Source: Polyangiaceae bacterium (lineage in GTDB: Bacteria; Myxococcota_A; Polyangia; Polyangiales; Polyangiaceae). From it: a stretch of DNA of 64,000 nucleotides. The notes beneath the pieces are model-generated. The model saw nothing but the letters and a program-made list of their open reading frames with translations. It searched no databases and was not told where the DNA came from. Location of the stretch: positions 1 to 64,000 of the forward strand of contig JADLFU010000005.1 of assembly GCA_020849655.1 (NCBI GenBank), read 5' to 3'. The position numbers and the translations under genes are program-made. Below are positions 17,975 to 25,018 of this stretch, piece after piece. Positions within the stretch are counted from its first letter, which is position 1; every line of letters starts with the position of its first letter.

Positions 17975-17980
17975 ACGCTA
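17975..17980 (-). promoter_or_regulatory. -10 element TAGCGT of the DUF4282 gene
   Basis: Eight bases separate TAGCGT from ATG 17966 on the minus strand. This decides the start codon and suggests a leaderless message. Confidence 0.5.
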
Positions 17981-18044
17981 TCATCGGCCGCTGCGCTGGC
18001 GCCAGTTCCGGCGCGTCCGCGCGGCGGCGGCGCGGCACCTGCGC

Positions 18045-18050
18045 TAGGCT
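18045..18050 (+). promoter_or_regulatory. -10 element TAGGCT upstream of the kinase gene at 18072
   Basis: TAGGCT lies 21 bases before ATG 18072, which would leave a leader of about 15 nt. It is divergent from the DUF4282 promoter. Confidence 0.4.
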
Positions 18051-18071
18051 CCGATCCTTCTCGCACGAGCC

Positions 18072-19178
18072 ATGAGCCAGCGCTTCCTTCGGTGCCCGCA
18101 CTGCGGCCTCCCGCACGCCGAGGCCGCCCTCGCCTGCCCCACCAGCGGCAGGCCGATCGAGCGCCCGAAGCCCACGACGGCGCCTCCCCCCGCGCGCGAG
18201 AGCGCCCGACCGCCCGCGCCGACGCCCGGCCCTGCGGCGCGCGCCGGCTCGACGCCCGCGCCGTCCGAGCCGCCGCCCGACGCGCGGCGCCTGATCGGGA
18301 CGGTGGTCGACGGCGTCTACTCCATCGGCGCGCTCATCGGGCGCGGCGGCATGGCGACCATCTACGAGGCGGAGCAGCTCGTGCTCGGCCGCAAGGTCGC
18401 GCTGAAGGTGCTCCCCGTGGAGCGGAGCGACGCGCCCGAGGCGCAGCGGAGGTTCCTCCGCGAGGCGCGCGCGGCCTCGGTGCTGAACCACCCGAACATC
18501 TGCCAGGTCTTCGACTTCGGCGCGCTGCCCGACGGGCGCCCGTACTTCACGATGGAGCGCCTGTACGGCGAGACGCTGGGAGAGCGCATCGAGCGGGAGG
18601 GCGCGCTGCCCTTCTTCGAGGTGATCGACATCGTCATCCAGGCGCTCGCCGGCCTCGGCGCCGCGCACAAGAAGGGCATCATCCACCGCGACGTGAAGCC
18701 CGAGAACGTGTTCCTCGTCGCGCGCGAGGGCAAGCCGGCGTTCGTCAAGCTGCTCGACTTCGGCGTGGCGAAGGCTCAGCCGGCCGACGATGCTCCGCCG
18801 AGCGACGACACGACCCAGATCACCCGCACCGGCGTCGTGATGGGCACGCCGTACTACATGGCCCCGGAGCAGGCGCTCGGGGATCGTCACTTCGATCCGC
18901 GCGTCGATCTCTGGTCGTGCGGCGTGCTCCTGTACGAGGCGGTCACCGGCAAGCGCCCGTTCGGCGCGACCACGCACCACGCGCTCCTGCAGGCCATCAT
19001 CTCCGACCGCCCCCACCGCGTGACCGAGCTGCGCCCCGGCGCGCCCGGCGAGCTCGAGCTCGTGATCGACAAGGCGCTCGAGAAGGACAGAGAGCGCCGC
19101 TACCAGACGGCGGTCGAGTTCATCGGCGATCTGCAGCGCGTGCGAGAGCGCCTCGTCCGGCGCGCGCAGCCGGTATGA
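18072..19178 (+). CDS. Ser/Thr protein kinase with N-terminal zinc-ribbon remnant
   Basis: A 368-residue Hanks-type kinase. The N-terminus CPHCGLPH (C8, C11) starts like a zinc ribbon, but the second half reads LACPTSGRP with only one Cys, so the ribbon is incomplete. A Pro/Ala-rich linker (30-75) leads to the kinase domain at ~85-355: GRGGMATIYEA, VALKVL, HRDVKPENVF, LDFGVAKA, GTPYYMAPEQ and the DLWSCGVLLYE segment. All catalytic residues are present. There is no transmembrane helix, so it is probably soluble. It has its own promoter and is followed by a 136-bp gap, so it is likely monocistronic. Confidence 0.92.
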   Translation: MSQRFLRCPHCGLPHAEAALACPTSGRPIERPKPTTAPPPARESARPPAPTPGPAARAGSTPAPSEPPPDARRLIGTVVDGVYSIGALIGRGGMATIYEAEQLVLGRKVALKVLPVERSDAPEAQRRFLREARAASVLNHPNICQVFDFGALPDGRPYFTMERLYGETLGERIEREGALPFFEVIDIVIQALAGLGAAHKKGIIHRDVKPENVFLVAREGKPAFVKLLDFGVAKAQPADDAPPSDDTTQITRTGVVMGTPYYMAPEQALGDRHFDPRVDLWSCGVLLYEAVTGKRPFGATTHHALLQAIISDRPHRVTELRPGAPGELELVIDKALEKDRERRYQTAVEFIGDLQRVRERLVRRAQPV

Positions 19179-19252
19179 CGCGCGTGTCTCGACGGCGGAG
19201 TCGCCGGGTCACGGGCGACGTGAGCGCGCGCCCCGCAGTCGGGCCGCCCGCC

Positions 19253-19267
19253 TGGCTTGGCCTTTGC
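19253..19267 (+). promoter_or_regulatory. Sigma54-type promoter TGGC-N7-TTGC
   Basis: CTGGCTTGGCCTTTGCT carries the -24 GG and -12 GC elements at the exact 10-bp spacing of sigma54 promoters. The predicted transcription start near 19279 leaves a 36-nt leader containing GAGGAG at 19299-19304 and ATG at 19315. It would place the Cys-array protein under an NtrC-type activator. Confidence 0.6.
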
Positions 19268-19314
19268 TACGACGGCCAGCTACCCTTCCGTACCACTCGA
19301 GGAGATTGATCACC

Positions 19315-20229
19315 ATGCGTTGGACCCAGCTCTTTTCCGTCGTTCCCGCCGCCGTCGCCTTCCTCACCGTCGCGTCCAGCGCGTCAGCCGCCGACTGCCC
19401 CGACAGGTCCGGCATCGCCGCGTGCGGCTGCATCGACGTCTCGGCCGAAGGCCAGTGCAAGGTCGAGGTCTCGGGCGGCTGCACGGCGAAGTGCACGCCG
19501 TTCTCGTTCGAGGCGACCTGCGAGGCGAAGTTCGACGCGTCGAAGTGCACCGGCCAGTGCACCGGCACCGCCGAGGCGAGCTGCACCGGCTCGTGCCAGA
19601 GCGACTGCGAGGCGAAGTGCAACGTGAAGCCCGCAGAGTTCGACTGCCAGGGCTCGTGCCAGGCGTCGTGCGAGGGCGACTGCGACGCGCAGTGCTCGGC
19701 GAAATCCTCGGACGGCCAGGCGCAGTCCGAGTGCAAGGCGAGCTGCAAGGGGAGCTGCACGAGCAGCTGCTCGGGCTCGTGCACCGGCCAGAAGCCCGAG
19801 GCCGACTGCAAGGCGAAGTGCGAGGGCTCGTGCAAGGGCAGCTGCACGGCGAAGGTCAACGTCGACTGCAACGTCGACTGCAGCAAGGCCGCGACCGCGC
19901 AGTGCTTCGCGAACGCGAAGGGCGGCTGCGAGGCGGCCTGCGCGCAGCCCGAGGGCGCGCTCTTCTGCGACGGCAAGTACACCGACTCCGGCAACAACTT
20001 CCAGGACTGCGCGGCCGCGCTGAACGCCTTCCTGAAGACCAAGGTCTCCGCGAGCGCGAGCGGCTCGGCAGGGTGTGAGTCGAACGGCACCTGCGAGGCC
20101 AAGGGCGAGGCGGGCGCGTCGTGCGGCACCATCGAGCCGCGCGGCCGCAAGGACGTCGTCGGCCTCGGCGCGATGGGCCTGCTGCTCGGCGTCGGCCTGC
20201 TCGCGTCGCGCCGCTCGAAGCGCGGCTGA
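19315..20229 (+). CDS. Exported Cys-array protein with C-terminal membrane/sorting tail
   Basis: A 304-residue protein with a Sec signal peptide (cleavage near SSASA-AD, ~residue 25), then about 37 cysteines. Much of residues 60-190 is built on a four-residue period, C-x-x-x-C, as in CQGSCQASCEGDCDAQC and CKASCKGSCTSSCSGSC. The C-terminus has a short hydrophobic helix (VVGLGAMGLLLGVGLLA) followed by SRRSKRG, a MYXO-CTERM-like arrangement used for surface anchoring or sorting. ATG 19315 has GAGGAG ten bases upstream. No enzyme motif is visible; a disulfide-rich or metal-binding surface structure is inferred. The sigma54-type promoter just upstream suggests regulated, perhaps developmental, expression. 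Confidence 0.85.
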   Translation: MRWTQLFSVVPAAVAFLTVASSASAADCPDRSGIAACGCIDVSAEGQCKVEVSGGCTAKCTPFSFEATCEAKFDASKCTGQCTGTAEASCTGSCQSDCEAKCNVKPAEFDCQGSCQASCEGDCDAQCSAKSSDGQAQSECKASCKGSCTSSCSGSCTGQKPEADCKAKCEGSCKGSCTAKVNVDCNVDCSKAATAQCFANAKGGCEAACAQPEGALFCDGKYTDSGNNFQDCAAALNAFLKTKVSASASGSAGCESNGTCEAKGEAGASCGTIEPRGRKDVVGLGAMGLLLGVGLLASRRSKRG

Positions 20230-20242
20230 ACGGTCGGCGTCA

Positions 20243-20266
20243 CCCGGGGTCCTCGCGGGCCCCGGG
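20243..20266 (+). terminator. Hairpin after the Cys-array gene
   Basis: CCCGGGG/CCCCGGG, a 7-bp perfect stem with a 10-nt loop, begins 14 bases after the stop codon. No T-run follows. Confidence 0.45.
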
Positions 20267-20267
20267 C

Positions 20268-20284
20268 GTCACGCGTGACGTCAC
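20268..20284. promoter_or_regulatory. Two overlapping palindromes upstream of the PDZ lipoprotein gene
   Basis: GTCACGCGTGAC (20268-20279) and GTGACGTCAC (20275-20284) are each fully self-complementary and share five bases. They lie about 31-47 bp upstream of the -10 element at 20315, a plausible operator position. The inner CACGCGTG is shared with the palindrome at 13101. Confidence 0.4.
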
Positions 20285-20314
20285 ACGAGACGCCACGTCG
20301 AGCGCCGATTTCGC

Positions 20315-20320
20315 TAAGCT
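20315..20320 (+). promoter_or_regulatory. -10 element TAAGCT of the PDZ lipoprotein gene
   Basis: TAAGCT is followed by 12 bases and ATG 20333, with no Shine-Dalgarno between. Confidence 0.45.
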
Positions 20321-20332
20321 CCGCGCCTCCCG

Positions 20333-21142
20333 ATGACCCACCGGCACGTCGCAGCCGCCGCCCTCGCCCTCGCCGCCTCGCTCGCTGTCGCGTGCGGCGC
20401 GGTCTACCCGGAGATCACGAGCCCGCTCCGGGCCCCGCCCGCGGGCGTGACGCTCGAGCCGCCGCCCCCGGAGAACCTCGTCTACCTCGGCTTCAAGGAG
20501 GGCCAGGCGCCCGAGCGCACGCGCGACGGGCGGCCGTGGCACGAGCTCGGCTCGAAGCTCCCCGATCCGTTCGCGATCCTCTACGTGAACGGCAAGGAGC
20601 TCATCAAGACCAACCCGCAGTCCTCGACGCTCAACCCGACGTGGCCTGACGCCGCGAAGGGCAACTACCGCATCGAGAAGACCGACAAGCTGCGCGTCGA
20701 GATGTGGCAGTCGGGCCTCGTCAACGCGCCGATGTGCGTGAAGGATCTCGGCACCCCGGACGCCGAGTGGCTCGCGGCGCGCCAGGTCAGCATCAACTGC
20801 CCGTCGGGCGCGCGCGTCGTCCTGCACTTCGCGCCGGCGGAGGGGCAGCTCGGGTACGGGTTCTACTTCGAGCTGCGCACGCAGGCCGTGTTCGTGTCGC
20901 GCGTGTACCAGGAGTCGCCCGCGGCGCGCGCGGGCGTCGCCGTCGGCGATCAGATCCTGATGATGGGCGACAAGCCCGTGAAGCTGATGAGCTCGGGCGA
21001 GATGCAGAGCTACGTCAACGCCGGCAAGGTCGAGGGGATCAAGCTGCAGCTGAAGAAGCGCGGCGGCGAGACGGTCGACGTCGAGCTGAAGGAGGGCGGC
21101 GTGTACCCGCTGTTCTCGGAGACCGCCACGGTCGCGAAGTGA
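20333..21142 (+). CDS. PDZ-domain lipoprotein
   Basis: A 269-residue protein with a type II signal peptide ending in the lipobox LAVAC, so it is lipid-anchored. Residues ~60-170 (ILYVNGKELIKTNPQSSTLN, TDKLRVEMW) look like a C2-type beta-sandwich of the kind that binds lipids or proteins. Residues ~185-255 are a PDZ domain: YGFYFELR, VYQESPAARAGVAVGDQIL and VKLMSSGEMQ, followed by LQLKKRGGETVDVEL. No protease catalytic residues are present, so it is probably a periplasmic scaffold or adaptor. The downstream methyltransferase start GTG overlaps its stop (GTGA), so the two are co-translated. Confidence 0.8.
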   Translation: MTHRHVAAAALALAASLAVACGAVYPEITSPLRAPPAGVTLEPPPPENLVYLGFKEGQAPERTRDGRPWHELGSKLPDPFAILYVNGKELIKTNPQSSTLNPTWPDAAKGNYRIEKTDKLRVEMWQSGLVNAPMCVKDLGTPDAEWLAARQVSINCPSGARVVLHFAPAEGQLGYGFYFELRTQAVFVSRVYQESPAARAGVAVGDQILMMGDKPVKLMSSGEMQSYVNAGKVEGIKLQLKKRGGETVDVELKEGGVYPLFSETATVAK

Positions 21143-22008
21143 GAGCGGGCCACGCGAGCCGCACCGCGCGCTGGGTCGCGGGCCTGCGCGCGGCGGCCGC
21201 CGGGCTGTCGGGCGCGCGCGCGGCCGCCCGCGACGACGTCGCGCTGTCGCTGTTGCCGCGGCGGGTCGCGGCGCTCGCGCGAAGGGTGCGCCGCGGCGGG
21301 ACGCCTGGCTACCTCGCGCTCGACGCGCTGACGCTGGGCCTCACCTCGGACGTCGTCTTGCGCACGCTGCGCCTCGACGACGTCGTGACGGCGGGCGTCG
21401 TGCGCGGCGTGAGGCAGATCGTGCTGCTCGGCGCCGGCTACGACGCCCGGGCGTACCGCATGGAGGGCGTGGAGCAGGCGACGTTCTTCGAGGTGGACTT
21501 CCCCGACACGCAGGCCGACAAGCGCGCGCGGCTCGCGGGGCACGCGGCTCGGGCGCGCGAGGTGCGCCACGTCGGCGTCGACTTCCTCACGCAGACGATC
21601 GACGCGGCGCTGCTCGACGCCGGCCTCGATCGCGGCGCTCCCTCGGTGTTCCTCTGGGAGGGCGTGACGATGTACCTGCCCCCCGACGCGCGGCGCGCGA
21701 CGATCGCGGCGGTCGCGAGGTGCGCGGCGCCGGGCAGCGATCTCGCGCTCACCTACTCGCGACGCGAGGACGTCTCGCGCCCGCTGCTCGGGTTCGCCCA
21801 CCTCGCGAGCCACGCGATCGGCGAGCCCCTCGACGGCTACGTCACGCGAGCGCAGCTGTGGCGCGAGCTCGACGGCGAAGGCTTCGAGGAGATCGAGGAC
21901 TCCCAGGGCCCCGACTGGGCGCGGCGCTACTGGCCCACGGCGCCGAGGCTGCTCGACCCGGTCTGGGAGCGCATCGCCATCGCCCGCGCGCGCTCGCCCC
22001 TCGGATGA
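21139..22008 (+). CDS. SAM-dependent methyltransferase, leucine carboxyl methyltransferase (LCM/PPM1) type
   Basis: A 289-residue class I methyltransferase. The SAM-binding motif is QIVLLGAGYDARAYR, followed by TFFEVDFPDTQADKR (acidic residue contacting the ribose) and FLWEGVTMYLP, a sequence order specific to the LCM-like family (TIGR00027 type). Such bacterial enzymes act in secondary metabolism or on unknown small molecules. Start GTG 21139 overlaps the TGA of the upstream PDZ lipoprotein gene; an N-terminal Ala/Arg-rich segment of ~50 residues precedes the conserved part. No biosynthetic cluster surrounds it, so the substrate is unknown. Confidence 0.85.
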   Translation: MRAGHASRTARWVAGLRAAAAGLSGARAAARDDVALSLLPRRVAALARRVRRGGTPGYLALDALTLGLTSDVVLRTLRLDDVVTAGVVRGVRQIVLLGAGYDARAYRMEGVEQATFFEVDFPDTQADKRARLAGHAARAREVRHVGVDFLTQTIDAALLDAGLDRGAPSVFLWEGVTMYLPPDARRATIAAVARCAAPGSDLALTYSRREDVSRPLLGFAHLASHAIGEPLDGYVTRAQLWRELDGEGFEEIEDSQGPDWARRYWPTAPRLLDPVWERIAIARARSPLG

Positions 22009-22095
22009 GAAACTCTTCATCCCGCGGCCCGCGCCGCGATTTCCCGCCCGCGAGCGCGCGTCGCCTGGTTGGCAGGCACGGGACGCCGTGCCAGC

Positions 22096-23910
22096 ATGAG
22101 CGGGTCAGAGGTGAGCCGACACGAGAGCACCGTGCCCATCGCGCTGTGGCTGTGCGCCGCGGCGGTGGTCCACTACGCCTCGTACCAGGGCGCCGGAGCC
22201 GCCGCGGAGGTGGGCATCGGGCGGCTCGATCTGCGCACCTTCGTCGCGACCGTCGCCGGCACGGTCGGCGGGGGACCAGGCGACGCCCTCGAGGTCACGT
22301 TCCAGCCCGTCGAGGCGCGCCCCTCCGAGCCCGAGCCGGAGCCCCCGAAGCCCGACGCCGATCCCTCGGCCGATCCCTCCGCGGCGCCGGATCCCTCGAT
22401 CAAGCCCGACGAGAAGCGCGAGCGCCAGAAGCCCAAGGCCCCCCAGAAGCAAGCCGAGAAGGAGCCGGAGCCGCCGAAGGCGCCCGAGCCCAAGAAGGAT
22501 CCGCCCAAGCTCACGCTCCCGCCCGTCGCGGCGACGCCTCCCCCTCCCCCGCCGCCCCCGGCCGATCAGAAGCGCGTCTCGGTCGAGCAGCACGTCGAGG
22601 ACAAGACCCAGAAGCCCAACCCCACCGCGGAGTTCCAGGGCGAGCACGCCAACCACGTGAAGGAGCAGACCCAGGCGCGCATCACCAACCTCGAGGTCAA
22701 CGATCCTGACACGCGCCCCGCCGCGGCGAAGCCGTCGAGCGCCGCCGGCAAGGAGCCCGGAGACAGCGACAAGCACAAGGTCGCCGACGCCTCCGACGCC
22801 GAGGGCACGAAGCGCGCGCCGGGCGAGGCGTCCTCGAAGGATCACGCCAGCCTCGCGACGACGCCAGGGAAGGCGGCGACCGCGGCGCAGCCGGCGGCGA
22901 AGGGCGCGCTCCCCACCGCCGACAAGGCGGGCGAGGACGGCAAGGCAGGCCCGAAGGTCGCGCGAGAGGCGCCGCGATCGGCGCCGCCCATCCCGGCCGC
23001 GGAGGCGAAGGCCCCGCCTCCCTCCCCCGACGGCGCGTCGAGCGACAAGGGCACGTACTCCGTCAGCCCGTTCGCGAAGGCCGAGGCGAAGCCCGCAGGC
23101 TCGGCCCAGGCCGCGACCGCCGGGCGCGCGGGCAGCGAGGTCAAGAGTGACAAGCTTTACACCATCCCGAAGTGGGGCGGCGGCGCCGGACCGGACGGTA
23201 CGAGGTTCAACCTGACGCCCGGCGGCGCGCTCGCCGCGATCGGCGAGGGCACCGTGAAGCGCGAGCGCGCGGCCGACGGCGAGCGCCGACGCTCCGCCCA
23301 CCGCGGCCCGTGGAAGCCCTCCGGCCTCGATCGCATCAAGCAGCAGATCGAGAACTACGTCGCCACCGTGAAGCTCGGCAACACGACCGCGCTGAACACC
23401 GCGGCCGTCCCCTTCGCGCGGTACCTCCACCACGTGCACAACCGCCTGCACCCGCTGTTCGCGGACGAGTTCCTCGACTCGCTCGACTCGCTCCCGACCG
23501 ATCACGCGCTCAACCAGCCGCACCTGCGCACGGTGCTCGAGGTCGCGCTCGACAAGGACGACGGGCGCATCATGAAGATGGGCATCACGCGCACGAGCGG
23601 CGTCACGGCCTTCGACATCGCGGCGCTCGACGCGATGGATCGCGCGGGGCCCTTCGGCAAGCCGCCCGAGGCCATCCTGTCGCCCGACGGGCGCGTGTAC
23701 CTGCACTGGGAGTTCCACCGCAAGCGCGAGGTCGCCTGCATGACGGCGAACGCGCGGCCGTACATCCTCGCGAGCCCGCCCGATCCGGGCGGCGCTCCGA
23801 AGCCGCTGCCGGGCCCGCGCGTGCCGGACGGTCCACACGAGAAGGGCGCCCCTCCGCCGTCGCGCGAGGGCAAGAAGGATGGCGGACGCTCCGACCACGC
23901 ACCCGGCTGA
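22096..23910 (+). CDS. TonB-like energy-transducer family protein with long Pro/Ala/Lys-rich spacer
   Basis: A 604-residue protein anchored by one N-terminal hydrophobic helix (VPIALWLCAAAVVHYASY). Residues ~65-400 are a disordered Pro/Lys/Glu/Ala-rich region, long enough to span the periplasm, including EPEPEPPKP and a run of prolines. The C-terminal ~140 residues (from LDRIKQQIENYV) contain a TonB-C-like fold: VLEVALDKDDGRIMKMGI, FDIAALDAMDRAGPFG and GRVYLHWEF. I see no ExbB/ExbD or TonB-dependent receptor nearby. Start ATG 22096; an in-frame upstream start at 22069 would add nine residues. Its 3' end overlaps the next gene by 32 bp. Confidence 0.8.
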   Translation: MSGSEVSRHESTVPIALWLCAAAVVHYASYQGAGAAAEVGIGRLDLRTFVATVAGTVGGGPGDALEVTFQPVEARPSEPEPEPPKPDADPSADPSAAPDPSIKPDEKRERQKPKAPQKQAEKEPEPPKAPEPKKDPPKLTLPPVAATPPPPPPPPADQKRVSVEQHVEDKTQKPNPTAEFQGEHANHVKEQTQARITNLEVNDPDTRPAAAKPSSAAGKEPGDSDKHKVADASDAEGTKRAPGEASSKDHASLATTPGKAATAAQPAAKGALPTADKAGEDGKAGPKVAREAPRSAPPIPAAEAKAPPPSPDGASSDKGTYSVSPFAKAEAKPAGSAQAATAGRAGSEVKSDKLYTIPKWGGGAGPDGTRFNLTPGGALAAIGEGTVKRERAADGERRRSAHRGPWKPSGLDRIKQQIENYVATVKLGNTTALNTAAVPFARYLHHVHNRLHPLFADEFLDSLDSLPTDHALNQPHLRTVLEVALDKDDGRIMKMGITRTSGVTAFDIAALDAMDRAGPFGKPPEAILSPDGRVYLHWEFHRKREVACMTANARPYILASPPDPGGAPKPLPGPRVPDGPHEKGAPPPSREGKKDGGRSDHAPG

Positions 23911-24925
23911 GCCGGACGATCGCCCGCGTGTGTCCTGGGTCGAGCCGTCGCTCGAGGCGCTGACGCTCGCGCGGGTGCGCCGGGTCGCGTGGCTCGCGGT
24001 CGCGGCGACGCTGCTCTCGCGCGCGCTCTTGCCCGCGCTGCGCGGCGCGGTCGTGGGCGACGCGTGGATCGCGCGGGCGGAGTGGGCGGCGGGCGCGCTC
24101 GCGCAGCTCTTGCTGCTCGCCTTGACGTACGTGATGGGCCTCGCGTGCCTCGCCACCGCGCGGACGCGTGGCGCCTCGCTGCTGTACCGTGCGTCCGCCA
24201 CGACCACGGCGGCGACGGTGACGCTGCTGGCGACGATGGCGGCGTTCGCGCCGTTGACGGGCGTCGTCGCCGTGGCCCTCGGCGTCGCGGCGGTGGCGAC
24301 AGGGATCCTCGGCGCCGCGCAGGCCGTGCAGGTGCCCGCGTCGCGCGCGCTCGGCCTCGTGCTCCTGCTCCTCTCGGTGTCGTCGGCCACGCGCCAGCTG
24401 GGCGCGCACTTCGCGGAGCAGGCGGCGCTGCGCGGGCTGCTGCGCGTGCTCGGCGCCGCGCGCTGGGTGGCGACGGCGGCCTTCGCGCTGCAGGCGCTCA
24501 CGGCGCTCTTCGCGCTCCTCTGGCTCGCGACGCGGGAGCGGCGCGCGGCGTCGCTGTGGACGTCGGTCGCGACGGCCGCCGCGCTCTTCGCGTCGTTCTT
24601 CGCGGTGCACGTCGACCGCCTCCAGGACAGCCCGGCGCGGCTCGTCGTCGCGCGGGCGACGCTCGCGCTCGCGCGCCCGCAGCTGGCGTTCGCGCCGGTC
24701 GGCATGGTCACGTTCGTCTCGTCGCTGACCACGCTGCTCGCGCTGGCGGCGCTCCTCGGCCGGGGCAGCCGCGCCGACGTGCTCGCCGCGCTCGCGCTCG
24801 CGCTCGTCGGCGGCGCGGACGCCGACCTGCCGCTCGCTGGCCTCGCCCTCGCGGTCGGGGCGCTCGCCGCGGGGCTCGTCGGCCCGGTCGCGCGCGACGG
24901 GGGGTCCGCAACATTTTCCACCTGA
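23879..24925 (+). CDS. Polytopic membrane protein of unknown function
   Basis: A 348-residue protein. After a charged N-terminal ~30 residues there are about eight or nine hydrophobic segments made mainly of Ala, Leu and Val (for example LAQLLLLALTYVMGLACLA and ALGLVLLLLSVSSA). No transporter or enzyme motif is recognisable. It overlaps the end of the TonB-like gene by 32 bp in another frame, so the two are translationally linked and may work together at the inner membrane. The start at ATG 23879 is the only reasonable one before the first membrane segment. Confidence 0.7.
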   Translation: MADAPTTHPAEPDDRPRVSWVEPSLEALTLARVRRVAWLAVAATLLSRALLPALRGAVVGDAWIARAEWAAGALAQLLLLALTYVMGLACLATARTRGASLLYRASATTTAATVTLLATMAAFAPLTGVVAVALGVAAVATGILGAAQAVQVPASRALGLVLLLLSVSSATRQLGAHFAEQAALRGLLRVLGAARWVATAAFALQALTALFALLWLATRERRAASLWTSVATAAALFASFFAVHVDRLQDSPARLVVARATLALARPQLAFAPVGMVTFVSSLTTLLALAALLGRGSRADVLAALALALVGGADADLPLAGLALAVGALAAGLVGPVARDGGSATFST

Positions 24926-24998
24926 GCCACGCCTTTGCGTGGAAGTCGCGCTGCGCTCGCTCGGCTGCTGGGGCTTCGCCGCCGGGCGTGTGTCTTGC

Positions 24999-25004
24999 TA
25001 GGGT
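24999..25004 (+). promoter_or_regulatory. -10 element TAGGGT of the kinase gene at 25019
   Basis: TAGGGT is followed by 14 bases and ATG 25019. A start at 24935 in the same frame would place this element inside the gene, so 25019 is preferred. Confidence 0.45.
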
Positions 25005-25018
25005 CACGGGGTTCGCAC

